NCBI GenBank assembly: GCA_016215605.1
Contig: JACRJB010000045.1
Coordinates: forward strand, 1 to 40,744
Origin: Rhodopseudomonas palustris
Lineage (GTDB): Bacteria; Pseudomonadota; Alphaproteobacteria; Rhizobiales; Xanthobacteraceae
Length of the DNA stretch: 40,744 nt
Reading direction: 5' to 3'
The translations under genes and the position numbers were made by a program. The notes under the pieces were generated by a model that ran no database searches, was not told the DNA's origin, and worked only from the letters and a program-made list of their open reading frames with translations. Of the stretch, positions 9,779 to 18,742 are shown in pieces; positions within the stretch are counted from its first letter, which is position 1, and each line of letters opens with the position of its first letter.

Positions 9779-10192
9779 CTACAGCGCACCCATCTTGCAG
9801 ACCAGCTTCCATTCCTCGGCCGTCACCGGCTGCACCGACAGGCGCGAGTATTTCAGCAGCGCCATCTCCGACAGCTTCGGTTCGGCCTTCACCGCGACCA
9901 GCGTCACCGGCGTCTTCAGCTTCTTGTCGGCCTTGATGTCGACGCAGACGAACTTGCCGGACGCGTCCGTCGGGTCCGGATAGGCTTCGCGGATGATCTC
10001 GGCGATGCCGACGATCTCCTTGCCTTCGTTCGAGTGGTAGTAGAAGGCGCGGTCGCCTTTCTTCATCGCTATCATGTGCAGCTTGGCGGAGTGGTTGCGC
10101 ACGCCGGTCCAGGCCTCGCCCTTGGCGCCCTTGGCCACCTGCTGGTCCCACGACCACACCGAAGGCTCGGATTTCACCAGCCAATACGCCAT
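9779..10192 (-). CDS. EVE domain protein (thymocyte nuclear protein 1-like)
   Basis: A 137-residue single EVE domain: it opens with MAYWLVKSEPSVWSWDQ and has WTGVRNHSAKLHM and FYYHSNEGKEIVGI, all typical of the family. EVE domains share the PUA/YTH fold and are thought to bind modified bases in DNA or RNA; the cellular role of this bacterial form is not settled. The start ATG at 10192 lies 5 bases after the gpsA stop, and its GGAGGA ribosome site overlaps the last gpsA codons, so the two genes are translationally coupled. It probably belongs to the tsaD-gpsA-EVE group rather than to the adjacent foreign gene. Confidence 0.9.
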   Translation of the reverse strand: MAYWLVKSEPSVWSWDQQVAKGAKGEAWTGVRNHSAKLHMIAMKKGDRAFYYHSNEGKEIVGIAEIIREAYPDPTDASGKFVCVDIKADKKLKTPVTLVAVKAEPKLSEMALLKYSRLSVQPVTAEEWKLVCKMGAL

Positions 10193-10197
10193 CGTCT

Positions 10198-11187
10198 CTA
10201 TTCCTCCGCCTTGAGCGGCCGCGTCAGCAGGCCTTCGATCGCCGCATCGACGCCGAGCTTGCCGGCCAGGATCGCCGCGACCGCGGTCGAGATCGGCATC
10301 TCGACGCCTTTCGCCTGCGCCATCTCCAGCAGCACCGGCGCGGTGTAATAGCCTTCGGCGAGCTTGCCGTGGGCCGCCTCTTCGATCCTCTCGCCGCGGC
10401 CGAGCGCCATGCCGAACGAGAAGTTGCGCGATTGCGGCGTCGAGCAGCACATCGTCAGATCGCCGAGGCCGGACAGGCCGTGCATGGTCTCGATCCGCGC
10501 CCCATAGGCCTTGCCGAACCGCACGAGTTCGACGAAGCCGCGCGTCGTCATTGCCGCGAGCGCCGATGCGCCGAGCTTGCGGCCCTCGACGATGCCGGCG
10601 GCGATCGCCATCACGTTCTTGGTGGCGCCGCCGAGTTCGACGCCGCGCACGTCGGTCGAGTGATAGGGGCGGAAGCTGCCGGAATTCATCGCCTGCGCCA
10701 GCGCCTGGGCGACCGCGGCATCGCTGGCCGCGATCGTCACCGCCGTCGGCAATCCGCGCGCCACGTCGGCGGCGAAGCTCGGACCGGACAGGATCGCCGG
10801 CACCGCGTTCGGCGCGCATTCGGCGATGATCTCGGTCATGAAGCGGTGGGTGCCGTGCTCGATGCCCTTGGCACAGGCGATCAGCGGCGTGCGCGCGGCG
10901 ATCAGCGGCTGCAGCGAGGTCACCACCGATCGCAGCACCTGCGCCGGCACCACCAGCAGCAGCGCCTGCGCGCGCGCAGCCTCCGCCAGATCGCGCGTCA
11001 CCTTGATCGAATCGTCGAGCCTGACGCCGGGCAGAAACCGGCTCTCGCGCGCGTCGATCAGATGCTGCGCGTTGCCGGCATCGTGCTCCCACAGCACGAC
11101 GCTGCGGCCGGCGCGCGCCGCCGTCTGCGCCAGCGCCGTTCCCCACGCGCCGCCGCCGAGCACGGCGACCGAATCAAATGAAGCCAT
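10198..11187 (-). CDS. gpsA: Glycerol-3-phosphate dehydrogenase [NAD(P)+]
   Basis: A 329-residue cytoplasmic enzyme that reduces dihydroxyacetone phosphate to sn-glycerol-3-phosphate for phospholipid synthesis. The nucleotide-binding GGGAWGTA is at 11-18; [31 protein letters not shown] and the catalytic-lysine segment [16 protein letters not shown] follow in the usual order. The length is standard. It lies downstream of tsaD in the same direction, with a palindromic repeat in between, and overlaps its ribosome signals with the EVE gene that follows. Confidence 0.96.
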   Translation of the reverse strand: MASFDSVAVLGGGAWGTALAQTAARAGRSVVLWEHDAGNAQHLIDARESRFLPGVRLDDSIKVTRDLAEAARAQALLLVVPAQVLRSVVTSLQPLIAARTPLIACAKGIEHGTHRFMTEIIAECAPNAVPAILSGPSFAADVARGLPTAVTIAASDAAVAQALAQAMNSGSFRPYHSTDVRGVELGGATKNVMAIAAGIVEGRKLGASALAAMTTRGFVELVRFGKAYGARIETMHGLSGLGDLTMCCSTPQSRNFSFGMALGRGERIEEAAHGKLAEGYYTAPVLLEMAQAKGVEMPISTAVAAILAGKLGVDAAIEGLLTRPLKAEE

Positions 11188-11275
11188 CGGGATGTCCCGT
11201 CGAAGTAATCGTCATGGAGGAGCAGGAATTAACAGCTGAAGTGATCGGCCCCAACGCCGCAATGCGCACGGCGCG

Positions 11276-11433
11276 CTCCCTCGCCCCGCCCTTGCGGGGA
11301 GAGGGCTGGGGTGAGGGGCTGCGGCGCCCCAGCGAGTCCCGCCGCGTGCGCAAAGGCACTGCCTGGCCCCTCACCCGACCAACTGCGCTGCGCGCAGCCG
11401 GTCGACCTCTCCCCGCAAGCGGGGAGAGGTGAA
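11276..11433. repeat. Intergenic palindromic repeat unit between tsaD and gpsA
   Basis: Two halves in inverted orientation, each with a small hairpin: CGCCCTTGCGGGGAGAGGG with CTGGGGTGAGGGG on the left, and CCCCTCACCC with CCTCTCCCCGCAAGCGGGG on the right (about 11405-11429). The 'CTCTCCCCGC' family of intergenic repeats is widespread in Rhizobiales. The unit could attenuate or stabilise the transcript between tsaD and gpsA. Confidence 0.65.
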
Positions 11434-11476
11434 AAGGAGCCGACGCGGCGATGAAAAACATCGTGGTGTCCCGCCC

Positions 11477-12568
11477 TCAAAATCCCGCACGCGTATTGGC
11501 GAATTTGCCGGGCGCGGTCGCATTGGCGTCGAGCAGCCAGCGGGCGCGGGGAGCGGCGTCCATGTCGTCGATCAGGCCGAGCGCGAGGCGCTCGGCGCCG
11601 GCCCAGGCGATCATCGCGCCGTTGTCGGTGCACAGCGCCGGCGGTGGCACCATCAGCGTGGTCTGCGCTTTGGCGGCGACCTCGCGCAGGACGCGGCGGA
11701 TCGCCTGATTGGCGGCGACCCCGCCGGCCGCGACCAGCGCCTTCGGCGCACCGAAGCGTTCGCGAAACAGCCGCAGTCCGGAGGTCAGCCGGTCGGCCAT
11801 CGAGTCCAGCACCGCGGCCTGGAAGCCGGCGCACAGATCGGCGATGTCCTGCGGCTCCAGCGGCGTCAGCCGGCTCGCCTCGTTGCGCACCGCCGTCTTC
11901 AGCCCGGACAGCGAGAAATTGGCGTCGGGACGCCCGAGCATCGGCCGCGGAAACGCGAACCGCGCCGCATCGCCGGAGGCCGCCGCGCGCTCGACCTGCG
12001 GCCCGCCCGGATAGGGCAGCCCCAACATCTTCGCAATTTTATCGAACGCTTCGCCGATGGCGTCGTCCACCGTGGTGCCGAGCCGGACGTAATCGCCGAC
12101 GCCGAGCACGGCGACGATCTGGGTGTGGCCGCCGGAGGCGAGGAACAGGCAATAGGGAAACTCGGTCGAATCCGTCAGCCGCGGCGTCAGCGCATGCGCT
12201 TCCAGATGATTGACCGCGATCAGCGGCGTGTTGTGCACCAGCGCGATCGCCTTCGCGGTGGTCAATCCGACGATGACACCGCCGATCAGGCCGGGACCCG
12301 CCGCCGCGGCGACGCCGGACAGTTCGGCAAAGCCGGTTCCGGCCTCCCGCATCGCCCGCGCGACGATGCCGTCGAGCAGATCGACATGGGCGCGGGCCGC
12401 GATTTCCGGTACCACTCCACCAAACGGCGCGTGCTCTTCGGTCTGCGAGCGCACGATATTGGAAAGAATCCGGCCGCTGCCGTCGGCGCGGCGCTCGACC
12501 ACCGCGGCTGCGGTTTCATCGCAGGTGGTCTCGATTCCAAGCACCAGCAAGGTTTGTTCACTAGTCAA
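11477..12568 (-). CDS. tsaD: tRNA N6-adenosine threonylcarbamoyltransferase
   Basis: A 363-residue ASKHA-fold protein that transfers the threonylcarbamoyl group to A37 of ANN-reading tRNAs, working with TsaB and Tsa[13 protein letters not shown] opens the protein; NHLEAH gives the metal ligands H121 and H125; LASGGHTQ and [12 protein letters not shown] (C-terminal metal aspartate) are present. The frame stays open upstream to 12739, but those residues are not family-like. A TTG at 12568 with AAGGG five bases upstream starts right before the conserved core; ATG 12622 has no ribosome site. The start is therefore probable, not certain. It is divergent from hemD. Confidence 0.93.
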   Translation of the reverse strand: MTSEQTLLVLGIETTCDETAAAVVERRADGSGRILSNIVRSQTEEHAPFGGVVPEIAARAHVDLLDGIVARAMREAGTGFAELSGVAAAAGPGLIGGVIVGLTTAKAIALVHNTPLIAVNHLEAHALTPRLTDSTEFPYCLFLASGGHTQIVAVLGVGDYVRLGTTVDDAIGEAFDKIAKMLGLPYPGGPQVERAAASGDAARFAFPRPMLGRPDANFSLSGLKTAVRNEASRLTPLEPQDIADLCAGFQAAVLDSMADRLTSGLRLFRERFGAPKALVAAGGVAANQAIRRVLREVAAKAQTTLMVPPPALCTDNGAMIAWAGAERLALGLIDDMDAAPRARWLLDANATAPGKFANTRAGF

Positions 12569-12756
12569 ATTGAGCCCTTGCGTTTGCCGCCGAACCGGCG
12601 TTCTCCTTGCTTCGCGTAGCATTGCGGGGTCTCGGAATGCAATCATCCGGTCGGCTCCCCGCGGCTCCGGCAAAGTCTGACGGATCGCCGAAGTCGGTGT
12701 CGATGCCGGCGACCGCAACGGCTCCTGTTTCCCTCTCACATACGAGGACGTCAGGC

Positions 12757-13500
12757 GTGGCTATGCTTGTCACCCGCCCGCAACCCGACAACGACGCCAC
12801 TGCCACGGCGCTGCGTGCGAAGGGTTACGACGTGTTGCTGGCGCCGATGCTGCGGTTCGAGGCGATGCCGTTTCCGGACGATCCCGACGCCGCCTATACC
12901 GGGGTGATCGTCACCAGCGCCAATGCGCTGCGGGCGATCGCCGATCAGCCCGGCTTCGCGCGGCTGCTGAAATTGCCGCTGTTCGCGGTCGGCAAACACA
13001 CCGCGCAGGCCGCCCGCGACGCGGGGTTCGACACCGTCATCGTCGCCGACGGCGACGCCGCCAGGCTGCGGCTGAAGGTCGCCGACAGCGTGCGCGGGAA
13101 AAAGAAGACCGACGGCGCGCTGCTGTATTTGGCCGGCGCCGATCTGTCGCGCGACCTCGCCGGCGAATTGCGCGAAGACGGCTTCAACGTGGTGATGCAG
13201 ACCACCTATAGAATGGTGCCGGTGCCGACGCTGCCGGCGAAGATCTGCGACGAATTCGCCGCGAACCGGATCGAAGCGGTGCTGCATTATTCGCGGCGCA
13301 GCGCGCGCGCCTTCATCGACGCGACGCGGGCGTCGGGGATCGAGATTTCGGCGCTGGCGATCCCGCAATGCTGCCTGTCGGAAACCGTCTCCGACGTGGT
13401 GCGCGAGGCCGGCGCGACGCAGGTGATGGTGGCGCGCACGCCCGACGAGAAGGCGCTGTTCGAGGCGCTGGATCGAGCCATCGGCGCGCCCGCGCGCTAA
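12757..13500 (+). CDS. hemD: Uroporphyrinogen-III synthase
   Basis: A 247-residue enzyme that cyclises and inverts ring D of hydroxymethylbilane in tetrapyrrole (heme, B12, bacteriochlorophyll) synthesis. The sequence has the low-conservation but typical HemD pattern: [60 protein letters not shown] and [15 protein letters not shown] 12757 is preceded by GAGGA eight bases upstream; ATG 12763 is the alternative and places the site 14 bases away. The frame is open a further 50 codons upstream without family similarity. The Mic60-like and HemY genes follow, probably as an operon. hemC, often the upstream partner, is not here. Confidence 0.88.
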   Translation: MAMLVTRPQPDNDATATALRAKGYDVLLAPMLRFEAMPFPDDPDAAYTGVIVTSANALRAIADQPGFARLLKLPLFAVGKHTAQAARDAGFDTVIVADGDAARLRLKVADSVRGKKKTDGALLYLAGADLSRDLAGELREDGFNVVMQTTYRMVPVPTLPAKICDEFAANRIEAVLHYSRRSARAFIDATRASGIEISALAIPQCCLSETVSDVVREAGATQVMVARTPDEKALFEALDRAIGAPAR

Positions 13501-13557
13501 CTAACAACGCCCCGGACCGGCAACGGATTCGGCGGGAGTCACGAGGAACGATTGCGG

Positions 13558-15012
13558 ATGGTCGAGAACAGGCCCGGACACGAGGATACGCAGCACGGAG
13601 GGGATCATCAGGCGCAGCCGGCGCCGGATGGCCTGCCCGGCGCTGATCCGGAACACACCGAGACGCCCGCGGAGCCGGTGGCGCATCGCGCGGCCGAGCC
13701 GGTGCCGGAGGACGTTCACAACGACGAACCGGCCGAGCATCGGCATCCCGTCGAGATCGACGCCGAGCCGTTGCCCGAATCCGCGAGCCCTTATCCCGAG
13801 ACCCGGTTCGCCGCCGCGTCGCCCGCTGCGGACGAGCCGCCGCCGCGCCCGGCCGCAGCCGAGCCGCGCCGGCCCGGCGTCGCCGCGATGATGCTGCCGC
13901 CGGTGCTCGCGGTGGCGATCGCCGCCGCCGTAGTGGTCGGCGCTGCCAAGACCGGGTTGTTGCCCGAATTCCTGTCCTCGACCAGCGTCAGCGCGCCGCA
14001 GGGCGACGCCGCAGCGCTCGATGCGTTGAAGGCCCGGATCGCCGATCTCGAAGCTCGCCCCGCCGCCCGCGCCGGCGCGGTCGCCGACGCCACCGCGCTC
14101 GATGCGCTGGCGGCCCGGATCGCCAGCCTGGAAGCGCGCCCGTCGCAGACCGGCTCGGACTCCGCGGCGCCGTCCACCGGGACGCCCGACGCGGCGCTGA
14201 CCGGCAGGGTCGAGGCGCTGGAAAAATCCGTCGCCACGCTGCGCGACGAACTCGCGACGCTGCGCAGCCAGTCCGAGCAGCTCGCCGGCACCGTCAAGGA
14301 CATCAAGCTTGCAACGTCCGAACCGGCGGCTGCCGAGACCGCGGCAACCGCCTCGAGCGAGAAGGCCGACCGGCCCGCCGCCGATCCCGCCGCGGCGCTG
14401 GCGGCGATCAATGCCCGGCTGAGCGAGCTCGAACACGCCGCCAAGGCCGCGACCGAGGCCGCGCCGCAAGCTCCGCTGCCGCCCGCCGCGGCTGACGACG
14501 CCCCACTGCGCCGGCTGGTCGCCGCCACGCTGCTGGATCTCACCGTGAAGCAGGGCGCCCCGTTTGCACCGATCCTGAAGGCGGCGCAGCCGCTCGCGCC
14601 CGAGCCCGCGGCGCTGAAGCCGCTGGAGCCGTTCGCGGCGACCGGCGTGCCCAGCGCTGCCACGCTCGGCCGCGAGCTGATCGCCCTGCTGCCGAAGCTG
14701 TTGTCGGCCGACGACCCGGCCAACACCACCAACTTCATCGACCGGTTCCAGGCCAACGCCGAGCGGCTGGTGCGGATTCAGCGCTCGGATGCCACCGCCG
14801 GGATCGATCGCACCGCGATCGTCGGCCGCCTCACCGCCGCCGCACAGCGCAGCGACCTTGCCGAGGCGCGGCGCGAGCTGAAAGCGCTTGCGCCGGCCGA
14901 CCGCGCTCCTGTTCAATCCTGGATCGACAGATCCGAGGCGCGCGATCAGGCTTTGGCCGCCTCGCAATCCTTCGCCACCGCGGCGCTGGCCGCGCTGAAA
15001 CCGTCGCCATAG
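13558..15012 (+). CDS. Mic60/mitofilin-like inner-membrane protein (COG4223 type)
   Basis: A 484-residue protein. The N-terminal ~105 residues are acidic, Pro/Glu/His-rich and probably disordered in the cytoplasm. One transmembrane helix follows (about 109-130). Then come Ala-rich heptad-like repeats (LDALKARIADLEARP and LDALAARIASLEARP, about 145-200) and further coiled coil to ~300, ending in a helical C-terminal mitofilin-like domain (about 330-480). Alphaproteobacterial Mic60 homologues next to heme genes are thought to be the ancestors of mitochondrial Mic60 and to bend membranes; in phototrophs this could bear on intracytoplasmic membranes (inference). ATG 13558 has GAGGA ten bases upstream; the TTG at 13552 is too close to it. 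Confidence 0.82.
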   Translation: MVENRPGHEDTQHGGDHQAQPAPDGLPGADPEHTETPAEPVAHRAAEPVPEDVHNDEPAEHRHPVEIDAEPLPESASPYPETRFAAASPAADEPPPRPAAAEPRRPGVAAMMLPPVLAVAIAAAVVVGAAKTGLLPEFLSSTSVSAPQGDAAALDALKARIADLEARPAARAGAVADATALDALAARIASLEARPSQTGSDSAAPSTGTPDAALTGRVEALEKSVATLRDELATLRSQSEQLAGTVKDIKLATSEPAAAETAATASSEKADRPAADPAAALAAINARLSELEHAAKAATEAAPQAPLPPAAADDAPLRRLVAATLLDLTVKQGAPFAPILKAAQPLAPEPAALKPLEPFAATGVPSAATLGRELIALLPKLLSADDPANTTNFIDRFQANAERLVRIQRSDATAGIDRTAIVGRLTAAAQRSDLAEARRELKALAPADRAPVQSWIDRSEARDQALAASQSFATAALAALKPSP

Positions 15013-15019
15013 GATCCCC

Positions 15020-16801
15020 ATGCTGCGCATCATCCTGTTTCTCGTGATCATCGCGCTCGCGGCCGCGGGCGCAGCCTGGGTGGCCGAACAGCCCGGCGAT
15101 GTGGTGCTGTCCTGGAACACCTGGCGTGCCGAGATGCGGCTGCCGGTGTTCATCCTCGGCCTCGGCGGCGCGATCGTCGCGATCGGGCTCGCCTGGGCGA
15201 TCATCACCGGTCTGTGGCGCGCGCCGGGCCGGATGAAGCGCGGCCGTTTCGAGCGCCGCAGCGGCAAGGCGCGCCGCGCCATCACCCAGGGCCTGCTCGC
15301 GGTCGGCCATGGCGACGCCGCCGCCGCGCGCCAGCACGCCCAGGCGGCGCGCCGGCATGCCCCGCACGATCCGCTGGCGCTGCTGCTGCAGGCGCAATCG
15401 GCGCAGCTCGAAGGCGATCGCGACGGCGCCCGCCGCGCGTTCCTGGCGATGGCCGGGCGCGACGACACCAAATCGCTCGGCATGCGCGGGCTGTATATCG
15501 AGGCGCAGCGCGCCGACGATCCCTATGCGGCCCTGGCGATCGCCGAGGAAGCGCTGCGGCTGCAGCCGCATTCGGCCTGGGCCTCGCAGGCGGTGCTCGG
15601 CTTCCGCTGCGCCCGCGCCGACTGGACCGGGGCGCTGGAGATTCTCGAAGCCAATCTGTCGTCGGGGCTGGTCGACAAGAAGGCGTTCCGCCGCCAGCGC
15701 GCGGTGCTGCTGACCGCGCGCGCGATCGACGTCGAGGACAGCGACGAGAGCCTGTCGCGTGACAGCGCGCTGGAGGCCAACAAGCTGGCGCCGACGCTGA
15801 TCCCGGCCGCGGTGCTGGCCGCGAAATGCCTCGCCCAGACGCATCAGGTCCGCCGCGCCATGAAGCTGCTCGAGGCGGCGTGGCAGGCTCAGCCGCATCC
15901 CGACCTCGCCGAGGCCTATGCCCACATCAAGCCGGGCGATCCGCCCAATATCCGCTTGGCGCGCATCGAGAATCTGATCGCCAAGAACCCGGCCGATTTC
16001 GAAAGCGCGCTGGCGCTCGCCCGCGCCGGAATCGACGCCGGCGAATTCGCCAAGGCGCGCCGGGCGCTGGAGCCGTATCTCGACAACCCGACCCAGCGGG
16101 TCGCGATGCTGATGGCCGAGATCGAGCACGGCGAGCGCGGCGACACCGCCAAGGCGCGCGCCTGGACGCTGCGTGCGGTTCGCGCGCTGCCGGACCCGGT
16201 GTGGACCGCCGACGGCTACATCTCCGATCATTGGCGCCCGGTGTCTCCGGTCACCGGCCGGCTCGACGCGTTCCAGTGGCAGGTACCGCTCGCCGCATTA
16301 CCGGCCAAGAAGACCGTGGTGATCGAAGACAATCCGTTCCACGACGCGCTGATCGCCTCGTCCGCGACCGAGGCGCTGCCGGCGGCGAAGGCCGACGAGG
16401 CCGTGATGGTGACGATCGAACCGGCCGTCGAGGCTGCGGTGGTGACGCCGAAGCAGGCCGAGCCGGCCGTGATCACGGTCGAGCCCGATTCGGTGGCCGA
16501 CAAGCCCAAGGATTTGTCGAAGGACGTCCCGAAAGAAACCGCCAAGGAGCCGGCCAAGGACGGCGGCAAGGACGGCAACAAGACCGAGGCGCCGGTGGCG
16601 GCGGCCGAAACCGTTATTCCGATGCCGTCGACTCCGCTGTTCCACCGCCGCCCATCGCAGACCCCGCCGGTGATCCCGATCGTCCGCGCCCCGGACGATC
16701 CAGGCGTCGACGAGGAAGCGGCGCCCGAGGAGTTCAGCGAGCGCTCCACCGCCCCGGCCGGCCAGACCGGCAGCTGGCGCGGCTACCGCCCGCCGCGCTG
16801 A
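15020..16801 (+). CDS. HemY-like inner-membrane TPR protein
   Basis: A 593-residue protein of the HemY_N family. Two transmembrane helices (about 3-22 and 41-64) frame a short periplasmic loop, followed by a basic stretch (RMKRGRFERRSGKARRA) and TPR-like helices to about 420. The C-terminal ~150 residues are Pro/Lys/Glu-rich and likely disordered. The family is linked to heme synthesis by gene order only; it is not the protoporphyrinogen oxidase of the same name in Gram-positives. It follows the Mic60-like gene by 7 bases and completes a hemD-mic60-hemY cluster conserved in alphaproteobacteria. Confidence 0.85.
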   Translation: MLRIILFLVIIALAAAGAAWVAEQPGDVVLSWNTWRAEMRLPVFILGLGGAIVAIGLAWAIITGLWRAPGRMKRGRFERRSGKARRAITQGLLAVGHGDAAAARQHAQAARRHAPHDPLALLLQAQSAQLEGDRDGARRAFLAMAGRDDTKSLGMRGLYIEAQRADDPYAALAIAEEALRLQPHSAWASQAVLGFRCARADWTGALEILEANLSSGLVDKKAFRRQRAVLLTARAIDVEDSDESLSRDSALEANKLAPTLIPAAVLAAKCLAQTHQVRRAMKLLEAAWQAQPHPDLAEAYAHIKPGDPPNIRLARIENLIAKNPADFESALALARAGIDAGEFAKARRALEPYLDNPTQRVAMLMAEIEHGERGDTAKARAWTLRAVRALPDPVWTADGYISDHWRPVSPVTGRLDAFQWQVPLAALPAKKTVVIEDNPFHDALIASSATEALPAAKADEAVMVTIEPAVEAAVVTPKQAEPAVITVEPDSVADKPKDLSKDVPKETAKEPAKDGGKDGNKTEAPVAAAETVIPMPSTPLFHRRPSQTPPVIPIVRAPDDPGVDEEAAPEEFSERSTAPAGQTGSWRGYRPPR

Positions 16802-16809
16802 TGCATTGC

Positions 16810-16835
16810 GGCGCCGCCGAACCGCTGGCGGCGCC
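16810..16835 (+). terminator. Strong hairpin after hemY, possible terminator
   Basis: A perfect 9-bp stem, GGCGCCGCC (16810-16818) with GGCGGCGCC (16827-16835), begins 9 bases past the stop. No U-run follows directly (a TTTT lies 10 bases later), so termination efficiency is doubtful. Confidence 0.4.
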
Positions 16836-16973
16836 CAACAGGGATTTTGAAGCGATTCGGCCGGGTCGAAGAGGCCGATCCGACCCTCGATCCGGTGGTG
16901 GTTCTTGCCAATCCGCCCGCCGGTCGATATCAGAGGCCACGTTTGCCGAGCGGTGCATCACCCGCCGGCGGTC

Positions 16974-17049
16974 GCCGCAATAGCTCAGCTGGTAGAGCAC
17001 GTCATTCGTAATGACGGGGTCGGGGGTTCGAATCCCTCTTGCGGCACCA
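16974..17049 (+). tRNA. tRNA-Thr (anticodon CGT)
   Basis: A 76-base cloverleaf. Acceptor GCCGCAA pairs with TTGCGGC; D-arm GCTC-AGCTGGTAGA-GAGC is present; anticodon stem CGTCA/TGACG holds the loop TTCGTAA, giving anticodon CGT (codon ACG). The T-arm contains GGTTCGAATCC, and CCA is encoded. It reads in the same direction as the MBOAT gene downstream. Confidence 0.97.
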
Positions 17050-17267
17050 CCCTTCTCCGCCCGGCCTCGCGCCATCGCCGGCGGATCGTCCCTGAGACAT
17101 GCCCGACAAGCCATCGGTGAAGAGACCTCGGTGAGACTCCGAATCCGCAAGGATGGCGGCGGTCGCGCCGTGTCTGCTCGCCGATCCTCGCGGGCCAGGT
17201 TGCAAGCCGAATCCTGCCCGGCCCCGGCGTGTTGACGCGGATCGCGAAGGCGTTTGAATGACGCCCG

Positions 17268-18740
17268 ATGCTGTTCAGTTCGCCCGTCTTTCTATTCCTG
17301 TTCATGCCGCTGCTGCTGCTCTGCTATTGGAGCGTGCCGCGGCCCTTGCGCAATGCCGTCCTGCTGGTCGCCAGCATCGTGTTCTACGTCTGGGGCGAGC
17401 GTTTCTTCTTCGTGGTGATGCTGGCCTCGATCGCCGCCAACTGGCTGCTCGGGCTGGCGCTCGATGCGCTGGACGCGCCGCGGCAGCGCAAGGCGGTGGT
17501 GGCCGGCGCGGTGGTGCTGAACATCGGGCTGCTGGCGTTCTTCAAATATGCCGAATTCCTGATCGCCAATCTGAACGGCCTGCTCGCGGCGATCGGCGTG
17601 GCGCCGGTCACCGTCGTCTCACCGCATCTGCCGCTCGGGATTTCGTTCTTCACCTTCCACGCGCTGTCCTATGTGATCGACGTCTATCGCGGCGTCGCCA
17701 CGGCGCAGCGCAAGCCGATCGATTTTGCGCTGTACATCGCGTTCTTCCCGCAACTGATCGCCGGCCCGATCATCCGCTATCACGACATCTATCGGCAGCT
17801 CATCCGCCGCACCGTGACGCTGGAACTCTGCGCGTCGGGCGTCGAACGGTTCCTCGCCGGCTTCGGCAAGAAGATGCTGCTGGCGAATCCGCTCGGCGAG
17901 GTCGCGGACAAGATCTTCGCGCTGCCGGTCGCCGAGCTCAGCCCGGGCGCCGCCTGGCTCGGCGTGGTCTGCTACACGCTGCAGATCTATCTGGATTTCT
18001 CCGCCTATTCGGACATGGCGATCGGGCTAGCGCGGATCTTCGGCTTCCATTTTCTGGAGAACTTCAACTACCCGTATCTGTCGCGGTCAATCCAGGAATT
18101 CTGGCGGCGCTGGCACATTTCCCTCTCCAATTGGCTGCGCGACTATCTCTACATCCCGCTCGGCGGCAGCCGCGTCGCCAACTGGCGGATCTACTTCAAT
18201 TTGTTCGTGGTATTCTTCGTTTGCGGGCTGTGGCACGGCGCCAACTGGACGTTCGTGGTGTGGGGCATGATCCACGGATGCTTCCTGATCCTGGAGCGGA
18301 TCGGCCTGACGCGGCTGCTGGCCCGGCTGCCGCGGCCGGTCGGTCACCTCTACACGCTCGCCGTGGTGTCGCTGGCCTGGGTGTTTTTTCGCGCGGCCGA
18401 CCTCCCCCAGGCACTGCAGTATCTTCGGACGATGTTCGGCGTCGGCGGCGACGCGCCATCGCTGGATGCGCTGCGCTATGTCGACCCGCTGGTGATGCTC
18501 AGTCTGGCGCTCGGCCTGCTGGCCAGCGCCGGGATGTTCAGCCGTCTGACCTCGGACTGGCGCTGCCGCGCCGGCCAGCGCGAGGGCGTGCTGCATCCGC
18601 CGCTGGACGAAGTCCGCCTCGATGCCGACGGCGCCCGGATGCTCGGCGTGCGATTGATCGCGCTGCTGACGATCGGGCTGCTGGCCTGCAGCCAAGTCGC
18701 GGCCGGCACCTACAATCCCTTCATCTATTTCAGGTTCTAG
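17268..18740 (+). CDS. MBOAT-family O-acyltransferase (AlgI-like)
   Basis: A 490-residue polytopic membrane protein with about ten or more hydrophobic segments. It has the MBOAT signatures: ISFFTFHALSYVIDVYRG, FFPQLIAGPIIRY, SIQEFWRRWHISLSNWLRDYLYIPLGGS, and the catalytic-histidine region CGLWHGANWTFVVWGMIHG. These proteins pass acetyl groups across the inner membrane for O-acetylation of extracellular polysaccharide (alginate, cellulose) or peptidoglycan (PatA). The next gene, 2 bases on, encodes the periplasmic partner. No polymer-synthesis genes are beside it, so the glycan acceptor is unknown. ATG at 17268; the ribosome site is weak. Confidence 0.93.
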   Translation: MLFSSPVFLFLFMPLLLLCYWSVPRPLRNAVLLVASIVFYVWGERFFFVVMLASIAANWLLGLALDALDAPRQRKAVVAGAVVLNIGLLAFFKYAEFLIANLNGLLAAIGVAPVTVVSPHLPLGISFFTFHALSYVIDVYRGVATAQRKPIDFALYIAFFPQLIAGPIIRYHDIYRQLIRRTVTLELCASGVERFLAGFGKKMLLANPLGEVADKIFALPVAELSPGAAWLGVVCYTLQIYLDFSAYSDMAIGLARIFGFHFLENFNYPYLSRSIQEFWRRWHISLSNWLRDYLYIPLGGSRVANWRIYFNLFVVFFVCGLWHGANWTFVVWGMIHGCFLILERIGLTRLLARLPRPVGHLYTLAVVSLAWVFFRAADLPQALQYLRTMFGVGGDAPSLDALRYVDPLVMLSLALGLLASAGMFSRLTSDWRCRAGQREGVLHPPLDEVRLDADGARMLGVRLIALLTIGLLACSQVAAGTYNPFIYFRF

Positions 18741-18742
18741 CG

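Noticed and set aside
9779-10192. EVE-domain gene as partner of the SIR2-TPR gene in a modified-base defence system
   Set aside because: It is convergent, not co-directional, and is translationally coupled to gpsA. Its composition matches the core genes.
12607-12756. N-terminal 50-codon extension of HemD
   Set aside because: Residues are not HemD-like, and GTG 12757 has a proper ribosome site.
17232-17260. TTGACG-17-TGAATG promoter for the MBOAT gene
   Set aside because: Transcription would begin at about the ATG itself, leaving no leader; a poor -10 match.
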